Shown here one piece after another: positions 23,478 through 30,903 of a stretch of 30,984 nucleotides of DNA. Numbering within the stretch: the first letter of the stretch is position 1; every line of letters starts with the position of its first letter. A program made the translations under genes and the position numbers. The notes below the pieces were generated by a model, which searched no databases, was not told where the DNA came from, and was given only the letters and a program-made list of their open reading frames with translations. This DNA comes from Anaerostipes sp. (GTDB lineage Bacteria > Bacillota > Clostridia > Lachnospirales > Lachnospiraceae), in the NCBI RefSeq assembly GCF_018381315.1, contig NZ_JAGZSD010000031.1:1-30984 (forward strand), in the 5' to 3' direction.

Positions 23478-24677
23478 TCAGTTTAAACAGATTTCTCTGG
23501 ACATCCGTGAGATCAGATTTTTTCCGTCCCATACAATTCCTATATCCAGAGCCTGTCCTACAGGTACAATGCGGTCCACTCCCTGAACTCTGTTTGCTAT
23601 GACCAAATCTTTCAGTCTTTCCGCTTTTACTCCCAGATAAGTAAGAGTCTGTACTTTCCGGTCCAGCACCAAGGCCAGCTGACTCAGTTTTGTAAGCTCA
23701 AATTCAAAAAAGAATCCGCAGCTCCCCCTATAATCCTCAACTTTTTCCGGAAGCTTCCCAAGTTTCCCCACATACAGCAGATTATCTTCCCATATGATAT
23801 TGTCAGGGGCATCCTCAGACATTGCATATCCGCACATCTGTGTATATTTCAAAAATGCTTTCTGATCTGTCAGATCATATTTTTCGGCTGCATCGTGAAC
23901 TTTCTTCCACCATCTTTGTTTGATCCTGAAAAGTTCTTCCTTATCTTTGGATTCCTGCAGCCAGAAGATGACTCTGGGGCTGGAACACGCATTCTGATCT
24001 GCACCGTAAGTATCGTTATAAAAACGATGAGCCCACAGTTCAAGTTCTTCTTCGCTGCACCCGGCCAGATATCCTGCATCCAGCAGCGCAATGGATGTTC
24101 GGTCCGGAAAAACAAGTTCCTCTGCTTCCGGAGGGATCGGCGATTTTCTGATTTCTCTGATCGTCTCGTCACCTCCCCAGATCACCCGCAGATTACATTC
24201 TTCTGAATATGCATCAGTGAGCTCCTTGCTTTTTTCATACGATATAATAGAATTCTGTTCCCGAAGCGTTCGGAACTCTTTCTCCATAAGCACACGGTCA
24301 ATCAGCCTGCACATTGGACGGAGTTCTTTTTCAGCTTTGGAGGATATTCTGACCACATTGCTGTTTCCCGAAAGCAGGCCGAAAGCAAAGCTGTAGGCAA
24401 ACAAAACCGGGACATTGGACGGAGCAATATGGAAGACCAAACCTTTTCCAAGCCGGCTCCCCGCATTCGCTGTCTGTTCCTTTAATTTCTTAATATGCTG
24501 TTTTCTGCACCAGAAACCAAAAGCCATAATCTCTTCCTGTTTTCCAAGCACTTTATCCTTTCTTATTTCCTGTGAGAGCCGATCCAAAAAATTGATTACA
24601 ATCTGATCAAATGGCTTCCTGACTTTACGTTCCACTTTCAGAACACCCGCCAAAAGTGTTGATGGATTATTTTTCAT
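23478..24677 (-). CDS. LuxC-like acyl-CoA reductase (fatty-acid reductase component)
   Basis: This 399-residue protein of the LuxC family of aldehyde dehydrogenases reduces an acyl group to the aldehyde with NADPH. GLVFHIAPSNVPVLFAYSF begins at residue 79 and SGNSNVVR lies at 103-110. RVIWGGDETIREIR begins at 164, and the nucleophile is Cys231 in YGADQNACSSPRVIFW, matching the LuxC QxCSSP motif. The length is shorter than marine LuxC (about 480). The start ATG 24675-24677 overlaps the end of the LuxE-like gene by 11 bases; a longer frame from 24869 lies inside that gene and is rejected. Acyl transfer from LuxE to LuxC is known in luminous bacteria, and the same relay is inferred here. No luciferase genes are present. 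Confidence 0.85.
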   Translation of the reverse strand: MKNNPSTLLAGVLKVERKVRKPFDQIVINFLDRLSQEIRKDKVLGKQEEIMAFGFWCRKQHIKKLKEQTANAGSRLGKGLVFHIAPSNVPVLFAYSFAFGLLSGNSNVVRISSKAEKELRPMCRLIDRVLMEKEFRTLREQNSIISYEKSKELTDAYSEECNLRVIWGGDETIREIRKSPIPPEAEELVFPDRTSIALLDAGYLAGCSEEELELWAHRFYNDTYGADQNACSSPRVIFWLQESKDKEELFRIKQRWWKKVHDAAEKYDLTDQKAFLKYTQMCGYAMSEDAPDNIIWEDNLLYVGKLGKLPEKVEDYRGSCGFFFEFELTKLSQLALVLDRKVQTLTYLGVKAERLKDLVIANRVQGVDRIVPVGQALDIGIVWDGKNLISRMSREICLN

Positions 24678-25737
24678 ATGTATCGCTGCACCCCCTGATC
24701 TCTGCCTTTCTAATCCTTCCTCTGATCTGAAAATAGGTCCCTTTCCTTCCGCACGGACAGTCATCCCTTCCCAAAATGAGACCCAGATCTTCCGTGAGCA
24801 GGGAATGTCCCGGATAGGACCTTGCCATAGGTGAAAGCACCTGCACCAGCCCTTCCTCTCCTGTCTCACAGACTGAAAAATCTTTTCCTCTCCGTATCAC
24901 AGGCTCTGAAAAAATACTTGCATGCAGATGTCCATACTCACATTCCATATAAATACATCCGGTCTGTTCCACCATTCCGTAGTAGTTCCTTACATGTTCA
25001 ATTTTTGAAACTTCAAAAATCTCTTCCCTGAATTGTTCCCTGGAAACAGCTTCTTTCCAAAGCTTCTTCCATCCTCCTCCGTGTATGAGAAATCCCCTGG
25101 GAATTTCAAGTTTTTCACCGGATTGTTTCAGTTTCCGGACAAAAAATTTCCAGATCATGAAGGTGAATCCGAATAAAAAAATTTTTTCTTCCTTGTGCCG
25201 TTCCAAAAATTCTTCTATTCCCTTCATATCAAGCTCCATATCTTCGTTAAATGCAAACATCCTCTCCGATGCAAGAATTGAAAACCCGAGGATACCTGCC
25301 CCTCTGGCAGAAAACATCTTCCGGTCCTTTAATACACCCGGAGAATCCAGAATCAGCATCGGAATCCTTTTCGCTCCAAGAAAATCTCCCATAATCACTG
25401 ACAGTGTTTTTTGCTGATATGATGCTGTTTCCCTGTCCAGATAAATATGAGACACCTGCTGTCCTGTAGTGCCCGATGATGTCATGATCTTAAAAACCTG
25501 TTCATCCGGGACACTGGAGAGTTTCCGGGATTTAAAAAGAGAAACCGGCAGCATTGGAATCTGCTCCAAATGACTGTAGGCTGTTTTTCCTCCTGAGGAT
25601 TTTATAAACCGGTTATAGGGAAGGCAGTGCTCCATATGGTGCCGGGTCAGCTGTTCCATATATGAAACATACCACTCCTCCTTTTCCTTCTGCCGCATTC
25701 CAAAGGGCGGTTTTCTTAAAAGTTCGTCATAGTCCAT
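24667..25737 (-). CDS. LuxE-like acyl-protein synthetase
   Basis: This 356-residue enzyme of the LuxE/PaaK group activates a fatty acid with ATP and carries the acyl group on a cysteine for transfer to LuxC. The AMP-binding segment FKIMTSSGTTGQQVSHIYLD lies near 82-101 and FLIHGGGWKK near 215. RNYYGMVEQTGCIYMEC near 245 and GRKGTYFQIRGRIRKAEIRGCSD at the end are split blocks of the family. Cys350, seven residues from the C terminus, corresponds to the acyl-accepting cysteine of Vibrio LuxE (Cys364, recalled). The start overlaps the hydrolase gene by 11 bases, so translation is coupled. Together with LuxC it is a complete fatty-acid reductase pair in an anaerobe. Confidence 0.85.
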   Translation of the reverse strand: MDYDELLRKPPFGMRQKEKEEWYVSYMEQLTRHHMEHCLPYNRFIKSSGGKTAYSHLEQIPMLPVSLFKSRKLSSVPDEQVFKIMTSSGTTGQQVSHIYLDRETASYQQKTLSVIMGDFLGAKRIPMLILDSPGVLKDRKMFSARGAGILGFSILASERMFAFNEDMELDMKGIEEFLERHKEEKIFLFGFTFMIWKFFVRKLKQSGEKLEIPRGFLIHGGGWKKLWKEAVSREQFREEIFEVSKIEHVRNYYGMVEQTGCIYMECEYGHLHASIFSEPVIRRGKDFSVCETGEEGLVQVLSPMARSYPGHSLLTEDLGLILGRDDCPCGRKGTYFQIRGRIRKAEIRGCSDTYEK

Positions 25738-26386
25738 GGTCCTTCATCACCTCATCACTCAATACAAACGATGTTCCATGCCCCGGATAGACAAGCATCT
25801 CCAGCGGCAGTTTCTTGAGGAAGGGTTTTGCCTTTTTTTCATAATCTTCCTCATTTCCTCCGGGAAGCCTTGTGACCACTTTCTCCCCCGGCAGAAGATA
25901 ATCGCCGGAAAACAGCCTTGTCTTATCCAGAATCAGACAGCTGCTTCCAGGTGTATGTCCCGGCAGGGACACTGCCCGAAGCTCATGTCCCTCAAAGCTC
26001 CAAAACTGTTCCTTTAAAAAGGTTTCATCTGCAGGCCTGCACACAAACGGCTCATAATCAATGATTTCCTTCTGCCCATTTTTGAAATACAGATAAGTTC
26101 CCATAATCCGGCTCATATTGCTGACGGAATTCTGGATTCCTCTGCTGCATTCTTCCTGTGCAGTCACAGGTGCTTTATAAATATCCCTCAGCAGATTAAG
26201 CCCCCTTATATGGTCACAGTGTTCGTGTGTCAGAAAAATCTGTTTTACCTGCCAGTTCTGCTTTTCCAAAAAATCAATCAGCATTTTCTCCTGATTGGGA
26301 TCAATCACAACGGCCTTTTGATTTTCTTCAATGATATAACAATTGCTCTGTGTGATACTGTCTGTCAATATTCGTATCCTGGCCAT
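25727..26386 (-). CDS. Metallo-beta-lactamase-fold hydrolase (glyoxalase II/thioesterase-like)
   Basis: This 219-residue cytosolic hydrolase has the metal-binding motif THEHCDH at 53-59 (His54, His56, Asp58, His59). Further ligands are in LPGHTPGSS near 140, FSGDYLL near 159 and YPGHGTS near 200, so the dinuclear site is complete. The family includes glyoxalase II and thioesterases that cleave thioester bonds. In this operon, with an acyl carrier protein and two acyl-activating enzymes, an acyl-ACP or acyl-CoA thioesterase function, taking the place of LuxD, is a reasonable guess. The gene starts 15 bases after the carrier protein gene with GGGGAAG and overlaps the LuxE-like gene. The substrate is not shown. 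Confidence 0.85.
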   Translation of the reverse strand: MARIRILTDSITQSNCYIIEENQKAVVIDPNQEKMLIDFLEKQNWQVKQIFLTHEHCDHIRGLNLLRDIYKAPVTAQEECSRGIQNSVSNMSRIMGTYLYFKNGQKEIIDYEPFVCRPADETFLKEQFWSFEGHELRAVSLPGHTPGSSCLILDKTRLFSGDYLLPGEKVVTRLPGGNEEDYEKKAKPFLKKLPLEMLVYPGHGTSFVLSDEVMKDHGL

Positions 26387-26401
26387 TGCTCTTCCCCTTT
26401 T

Positions 26402-26641
26402 TTAGCTGACTTCAACATCGTATCTGGACAGAACTTCTTTTCCTTTCTCATAAGAAGTAAATTCCAGAATATCCATGGTGGACATGGTAATATCAAACAG
26501 ATTCTCCAGTTCTCCCATCAGATTCATGTGTCCCAGAGAATCCCATTCCGGAATCCCTCTGTATTTAAGTTTGGGCAGATCCTCTTCCTTCTGCTTTAAG
26601 ATTTTTACAAACGATTTATTATATTTTTCTAAATTTGTCAT
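26402..26641 (-). CDS. Acyl carrier protein
   Basis: This 79-residue protein carries acyl groups on a phosphopantetheine arm attached to Ser35 in EWDSLGHMNLM, the DSL motif of carrier proteins. The remaining pattern (acidic helix II GELENLFDITM and helix IV region) is that of a type II ACP. The lysine-rich N-terminal helix (MTNLEKYNKSFVKILKQ) departs from fatty-acid-synthesis ACP, suggesting a dedicated carrier. GAGAGGA precedes the ATG start. It lies between the MaoC-type fusion and the hydrolase genes. The AMP ligase or LuxE-like protein of the operon probably loads it. Confidence 0.88.
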   Translation of the reverse strand: MTNLEKYNKSFVKILKQKEEDLPKLKYRGIPEWDSLGHMNLMGELENLFDITMSTMDILEFTSYEKGKEVLSRYDVEVS

Positions 26642-26653
26642 TGTTTTTTCCTC

Positions 26654-27355
26654 TCATTCTTCTATTTTAAACAGATTCTTCATCATTACCTGACGCACCT
26701 TTGCCTCCGCTACAATTTCCCCGTTTTGGTTCAGGCACTTTCCTGTAAACTCCCCTGTATACCAGAGCCGCTCTTCCTCACAGCCAGTGAATTCCACTGT
26801 GGCAGTGATCCGGTCTCCATAGAATACCGGCTTTAAAAAATCAATCTCTTCCCGGGCTAAAATCGTTCCGGGTCCCGGCAGCTCCATACCCATGACAGAA
26901 GAGATCAGGCTTCCCACCAGCACTCCATGGACCACCGGTTTTTGAAACCACTGCTTTTGGGAGAATTCCTCATTGACGTGAAGATCGCTGAAATCCCCGG
27001 TCAGTTCTGCAAAACAGAGTACATCCTCCCTGTCAAAACTTTTTGTCATCTGAGCCTTCTGACCCTTTTTTAATACAGTCAGTTTCCCGGAAGTTTCCTC
27101 TTTTTTTTCTTTTTTCAATTCCAAAAACAACTTTTGGAAATCGTGTTCTGTCCTTATATACCGGCACTCTTTTGCTTTTCCCATGGAAAGATCGGGACAT
27201 GCCCTCATACACCCGCACACTGCAAGCAAAAGATCGCAGGGCTCGTCTGCAGCTGTATATTCATATCCTTTAAACTGCTGCTTCAGCTTTTCAACCTGCC
27301 GGGTCCGGTCATACTGTACATTGCAGCCGCCGCAGTATTTTATTCCTATTCTCAT
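26654..27355 (-). CDS. MaoC-type hydratase with N-terminal Cys-rich domain
   Basis: This 233-residue two-part protein has an N-terminal region (1-80) with CGGCN (Cys8, Cys11), Cys40, CGCMRAC (Cys47, Cys49, Cys53) and Cys64, a pattern suited to metal or redox use and resembling small stand-alone clostridial CGGC proteins. From about residue 95 a hotdog domain of the MaoC/PhaJ type begins, with FAELTGDFSDLHVNEEFS at 115-132. Asp121 and His126 have the five-residue spacing of the catalytic pair in R-specific enoyl-CoA hydratases. HGVLVGSLISSVMG and LPGPGTILA are the usual following blocks. It may hydrate or dehydrate a 2-enoyl thioester. The gene follows the NifU-like gene by 10 bases, with AGGAGGA. 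Confidence 0.82.
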   Translation of the reverse strand: MRIGIKYCGGCNVQYDRTRQVEKLKQQFKGYEYTAADEPCDLLLAVCGCMRACPDLSMGKAKECRYIRTEHDFQKLFLELKKEKKEETSGKLTVLKKGQKAQMTKSFDREDVLCFAELTGDFSDLHVNEEFSQKQWFQKPVVHGVLVGSLISSVMGMELPGPGTILAREEIDFLKPVFYGDRITATVEFTGCEEERLWYTGEFTGKCLNQNGEIVAEAKVRQVMMKNLFKIEE

Positions 27356-27365
27356 GGCACTCCTC

Positions 27366-27647
27366 CTATTTCTTCGGATGGCTCATGAGCTTTTTCGCCA
27401 TTGCAATCAAGTCATCGCTCACCTCATTGACCAGGACTACATCTTTTATTTCCGGTATCCTCTTCTTAACCGCCTCTGCAATCAATTCTTCTGTCGTCAA
27501 GGCTGCAGACGGACATCCGGAACACTGTCCTGTCAGACGGACTTTTAAAATACCTTCTTTGTATTCTGCTATCCGGACATTTCCTTCGTGTTCCAGCAAA
27601 TACGGACGCACATCTTCTTCCAGCACAGTTTCTATTTCTTTTAACAT
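27366..27647 (-). CDS. NifU C-terminal-domain protein (Fe-S cluster scaffold/carrier)
   Basis: This 93-residue protein consists of a single NifU C-terminal domain (Nfu type). The cluster-binding CxxC is in GQCSGCPSAALTTEELIAEAV near residue 40, preceded by RIAEYKEGILKVRLTG. Such proteins bind a [4Fe-4S] cluster at a dimer interface and pass it to target enzymes. The start is ATG 27645-27647 at a good distance from AGGAGG; a GTG at 27656 would overlap that site. It is the first gene of the minus-strand operon, directly below a sigma-54 promoter. The divergently encoded 4-hydroxybutyryl-CoA dehydratase needs a [4Fe-4S] cluster and is a possible client, as is the Cys-rich domain of the next protein. 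Confidence 0.88.
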   Translation of the reverse strand: MLKEIETVLEEDVRPYLLEHEGNVRIAEYKEGILKVRLTGQCSGCPSAALTTEELIAEAVKKRIPEIKDVVLVNEVSDDLIAMAKKLMSHPKK

Positions 27648-27674
27648 TATGATCACCTCCTGTCTTTATATATA

Positions 27675-27690
27675 GCAAATTCCGTGCCAA
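27675..27690 (-). promoter_or_regulatory. Sigma-54 promoter of the NifU-ACP-LuxE-LuxC operon
   Basis: On the minus strand TTGGCACGGAATTTGCT carries GG and GC exactly 10 bases apart, the -24/-12 signature (TGGCAC-N5-TTGC). Transcription would start near 27663, about 16 bases before the NifU-like start codon. It faces away from the second sigma-54 promoter at 27944-27960. Confidence 0.85.
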
Positions 27691-27730
27691 CCTCATCACC
27701 TCAGTTACACGCAGAATATTTCCGGTTTTT

Positions 27731-27802
27731 GTTCCAAAAATGGAACAAAAGGCATCTGTTTGTTCCATTTTTAAAACTTAAGACACGTTCCACATGATTT
27801 CC
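27731..27802. promoter_or_regulatory. Shared upstream activating sites for a sigma-54 activator
   Basis: Three related sites lie between the two sigma-54 promoters. GTTCCAAAAATGGAAC (27731-27746) is a perfect palindrome, extended by AAAA/TTTT on each side. GTTCCATTTTTAAAAC (27762-27777) and GTTCCACATGATTTCC (27787-27802) keep the left half. Centre spacing is 31 and 25 bases. The Fis-type activator encoded at 20539-21957 is the likely binder. The 386-base interval 27648-28033 holds these sites, the two promoters and a leader hairpin; no gene was seen in it. Confidence 0.75.
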
Positions 27803-27943
27803 GTTCGGCTCTTAGAATGCCTCACTCCAATCATGCAGAACATGGACATAGTACCTGCCAGATAAGGATGACTGCTAAACAAAAGGAGGCATGCTGCGAA
27901 AGTTTTTCAAAAAAAGCAAATAAAAAAATGGTTCTCCAAAAAC

Positions 27944-27960
27944 TTGGCACACTTTTTGCT
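27944..27960 (+). promoter_or_regulatory. Sigma-54 promoter of the 4-hydroxybutyrate operon
   Basis: TTGGCACACTTTTTGCT has GG (27946-27947) and GC (27958-27959) exactly 10 bases apart. The expected start near 27971 leaves a leader of about 63 bases before the dehydratase gene. The TTGGCAC and TTGCTATATA parts agree with the opposing promoter almost base for base. Confidence 0.88.
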
Positions 27961-27988
27961 ATATACACTTATGTCAAAAAAATTTCAC

Positions 27989-28005
27989 GAAAGCAGCGTG
28001 CTTTC
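27989..28005 (+). other. Hairpin in the 4-hydroxybutyrate operon leader
   Basis: GAAAGCA (27989-27995) and TGCTTTC (27999-28005) form a perfect 7-base stem with a GCG loop, located 28 bases before the dehydratase start and after the predicted transcription start. There is no T-tract, so it is not an intrinsic terminator. It might stabilise the mRNA 5' end. Confidence 0.45.
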
Positions 28006-28033
28006 ACCATCTATGAAAGGAAGGTAATATATT

Positions 28034-29491
28034 ATGGCTTTAATGACAGGAGAAGAATATGTAGAAAGTATGAGGAAATTAAATCTTCAGGTTTATATGT
28101 TCGGAGAGAAAATTGAAAATCCCGTGGATGATCCGATTTTAAGACCATCCCTGAATTCTGTAAAAGCAACCTATGATCTGGCACAGATGCCGGAATACGA
28201 AGATCTGCTGACTGCAGCGTCTTCTGTAACAGGAGAAAAGATCAACCGTTTTACTCATATCCATCAGAGCGCCGGAGATCTTGTAAAAAAAGTAAAGATG
28301 CAGAGACTGTGCGGACAGAAAACTGCTGCCTGTTTCCAGCGCTGTGTAGGTATGGATGCGTTCAATGCCGTTTACAGCACTACATATGATGTAGATGAAA
28401 AATACGGCACCAGTTACCATGAAAACTTCAAAAAGTTCTTAACCTATGCACAGCAGAACGACCTGACCACAGACGGTGCTATGACAGATCCAAAAGGTGA
28501 CCGTTCTCTGGCTCCTCATGCACAGGCTGATCCTGACCTGTTTCTGCACGTAGTAGAACGCCGTCCTGACGGAATCGTAGTCCGGGGAGCCAAAGCCCAT
28601 CAGACTGGTATTATCAACTCTCATGAAGTTTTGGTCATGCCTACCATCGCTATGGGTGAAGATGACAAAGATTATGCCGTTTCCTTTACTGTTCCGACAG
28701 ACTCCGAAGGTATTTTCATGATCGTAGGCCGCCAGTCCTGTGATACAAGAAAATTGGAAAACTCCCAGATGGACGTAGGAAACTCTGAGTACGGCGGAAT
28801 GGAAGCACTTGTTGTATTTGATGATGTGTTTGTGCCGAATGACCGTATCTTCTTAAACGGAGAATATGAGTTTGCCGGAGTTTTAGTAGAGCGTTTTGCA
28901 GGCTACCACAGACAGTCTTACGGCGGATGCAAAGTAGGTGTAGGCGATGTACTGATCGGTGCTTCCGCAGTTGCAGCCGAGTACAACGGTGCTGAGCGTG
29001 CATCCCATGTCAAAGATAAACTGATCGAAATGACACATTTAAATGAAACCCTGTACTGCTGCGGTATTGCATGTTCTGCTGAGGGAACTCCAACCAAATC
29101 AGGAAACTACCTGATCGATCTTCTGCTTGCCAATGTGTGCAAACAAAACGTGACCCGTTTCCCATATGAAATCGCACGTCTTGCAGAAGACATTGCCGGC
29201 GGCCTGATGGTAACCGCTCCTTCTGAAAAAGACCTGAAGGATCCGAAGCTCGGCGCTTATATTGATAAATATTTCCGCGGTGTCGCCGATGTCTCCACAG
29301 AAAACCGGATGCGTATCATGCGCCTGATTGAAAATCTCACTTTAGGAAGCGCTGCTGTCGGATACCGGACAGAATCTATGCACGGTGCCGGTTCCCCTCA
29401 GGCACAGCGCATCATGATCGCACGCCAGAGCAATCTTCGAATGAAGAAAAAGATGGCGAAAGAAATTGCCAAAATCAAAGAAGATAAATAA
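28034..29491 (+). CDS. abfD: 4-hydroxybutyryl-CoA dehydratase/vinylacetyl-CoA isomerase
   Basis: This 485-residue FAD and [4Fe-4S] enzyme dehydrates 4-hydroxybutyryl-CoA to crotonyl-CoA by a ketyl-radical route in the cytosol. It follows the Clostridium aminobutyricum enzyme along its whole length as I recall it. The cluster ligands are all present: Cys100 and Cys104 in ACFQRCVGMDAFNA, and His292 and Cys299 in YHRQSYGGC. MTDPKGDR and RGAKAHQTG (flavin and substrate region) and the final RTESMHGAGSPQAQR are intact. The start ATG follows AGGAAGG by nine bases. It is the first gene of a sigma-54-driven operon with the CoA-transferase and an acyl-CoA dehydrogenase. The enzyme is oxygen-sensitive, consistent with an anaerobe. 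Confidence 0.96.
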   Translation: MALMTGEEYVESMRKLNLQVYMFGEKIENPVDDPILRPSLNSVKATYDLAQMPEYEDLLTAASSVTGEKINRFTHIHQSAGDLVKKVKMQRLCGQKTAACFQRCVGMDAFNAVYSTTYDVDEKYGTSYHENFKKFLTYAQQNDLTTDGAMTDPKGDRSLAPHAQADPDLFLHVVERRPDGIVVRGAKAHQTGIINSHEVLVMPTIAMGEDDKDYAVSFTVPTDSEGIFMIVGRQSCDTRKLENSQMDVGNSEYGGMEALVVFDDVFVPNDRIFLNGEYEFAGVLVERFAGYHRQSYGGCKVGVGDVLIGASAVAAEYNGAERASHVKDKLIEMTHLNETLYCCGIACSAEGTPTKSGNYLIDLLLANVCKQNVTRFPYEIARLAEDIAGGLMVTAPSEKDLKDPKLGAYIDKYFRGVADVSTENRMRIMRLIENLTLGSAAVGYRTESMHGAGSPQAQRIMIARQSNLRMKKKMAKEIAKIKEDK

Positions 29492-29508
29492 GTATGGGAG
29501 ATGATATT

Positions 29509-30810
29509 ATGGACTGGAAAAAAATTTATTCAGAACGCCTGATGTCCCCTGAACAGGCGTTAAAACAGATTCCAGACGGCGGCCGGATTGTTTCCGGCCA
29601 CGCCGCCGGAGAGCCGTCTTTTCTGCTGAGTTTCATGTCAGAACATAAAGAATGGTTCCATGACGTGGAGATCTGCCACATGGTTTCTCTCGGCGAAAAT
29701 GAATACTGCCGTGAAGATATGCAGGGACATTTCCGCCACAATGCATTATTTGTAGGCGGCGGAACCCGCAAGGCTGTAAAAGAAGGCCGTGGAGACTACA
29801 CTCCTTGTTTCTTTTATGAAATACCCAGACTGTTTGAAACCAGGCTGCCGGTGGATGTTGCAATAATCTCCGTTACACCTCCGGACCAGAACGGCAAAGT
29901 AAGCCTCGGCGTCTCCGTTGACTATACAAAAGCCGCCGCCAAAAATGCAAAACTGGTCATCGCACAGGTCAATGACCAGATGCCGTATACATATGGCGAC
30001 AGTCTGCTGGATGTCTCCGAAATCGACTGTTTTGTGGAACACTCTGCCCCGCTGCCGGAGTTAAAGCCGGCAGTGCTGACTAAAACAGAAAAGGATATCG
30101 GTTATAACTGTGCCTCCCTGATCAATGACGGGGATACACTGCAGCTTGGCATCGGAGCAATTCCTGACGCTGTTCTTCTTTCTTTAAAATATAAAAAAGA
30201 TCTGGGCATCCATTCGGAGATGTTCTCAGACGGAGTTGTGGAGCTGGTGGAGGCAGGCGTCATTACCAACGAAAAGAAAAAGCTGCTCCCGGACAAAATG
30301 GTGGCAAATTTCCTGATGGGAACTAAACGTCTCTATGATTTCGTAGACCATAATAAAAATGTTGCCATGTATCCTGCTGACTACACCAATGATCCTGTAG
30401 TTGTGGCAAAAAATGACCGGATTGTGTGCATTAATTCCAGCGTGCAGATCGATCTTATGGGGCAGGCCTGCTCTGAATCTGTGGGGCTTACCCAGATCAG
30501 CGGCGTCGGTGGACAGGTGGACTTTATCCGCGGGGCATCTATGGCAAAACACGGCATTTCCATCCTTGCTCTGCCTTCTACCGCCAAAAAAGGTACCGTC
30601 TCAAGAATCGTACCGTTCCTGGATGAGGGCGCTGCCGTAACCACTTCAAGAAATGATATTGATTATGTAGTAACGGAATATGGCATTGCACATTTAAAAG
30701 GCCGTACACTCCGCGAAAGAGCCAAAGCTCTGATTGTTGTCTCTCATCCGGACTTCAGAAATGATTTGATCAGCATATATGAAGATCGTTTCCACTGTAA
30801 ATATGAATAA
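29509..30810 (+). CDS. abfT: 4-hydroxybutyrate CoA-transferase
   Basis: This 433-residue family I CoA-transferase moves CoA from acetyl-CoA or butyryl-CoA to 4-hydroxybutyrate, making the substrate of the dehydratase. The catalytic glutamate is Glu237 in GIHSEMFSDGVVELVEAG, with GIGAIPDAVL before it and SGVGGQVDFIRGASM and TTSRNDIDYVVTEYGIAHLKG after it, all blocks of the AbfT/acetyl-CoA hydrolase family. The start is taken at ATG 29509-29511 (MDWKKIY), which has GGGAG eight bases upstream and matches the known start of AbfT. An in-frame ATG at 29494 has a poor ribosome site. The gene begins 17 bases after the dehydratase stop codon. Confidence 0.94.
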   Translation: MDWKKIYSERLMSPEQALKQIPDGGRIVSGHAAGEPSFLLSFMSEHKEWFHDVEICHMVSLGENEYCREDMQGHFRHNALFVGGGTRKAVKEGRGDYTPCFFYEIPRLFETRLPVDVAIISVTPPDQNGKVSLGVSVDYTKAAAKNAKLVIAQVNDQMPYTYGDSLLDVSEIDCFVEHSAPLPELKPAVLTKTEKDIGYNCASLINDGDTLQLGIGAIPDAVLLSLKYKKDLGIHSEMFSDGVVELVEAGVITNEKKKLLPDKMVANFLMGTKRLYDFVDHNKNVAMYPADYTNDPVVVAKNDRIVCINSSVQIDLMGQACSESVGLTQISGVGGQVDFIRGASMAKHGISILALPSTAKKGTVSRIVPFLDEGAAVTTSRNDIDYVVTEYGIAHLKGRTLRERAKALIVVSHPDFRNDLISIYEDRFHCKYE

Positions 30811-30903
30811 CCGCCTGTTTGGCAAACTTTATCGCGCGGAGCACGCCCATTGGAAAAAGATAAATTGCGGTGTGCCCTGCAGATATAAATGGAGGAATAA
30901 GAA

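Noticed and set aside
27891..27923. Short frame MLRKFFKKSK behind AAAGGAGG
   Set aside because: The Shine-Dalgarno-like run is only one base from the ATG, the frame has ten codons, and it lies upstream of the mapped promoter, so it is probably chance.
27817..28116. Plus-strand frame of 99 codons across the sigma-54 promoter
   Set aside because: It runs through the promoter into the dehydratase gene in another frame; composition is random-like.
30811..30903. Possible promoter or attenuator between the CoA-transferase and acyl-CoA dehydrogenase genes
   Set aside because: A TTTGGCAAAC stretch resembles a -24 element but has the wrong spacing to GC, and the hairpin is weak with no T-tract.
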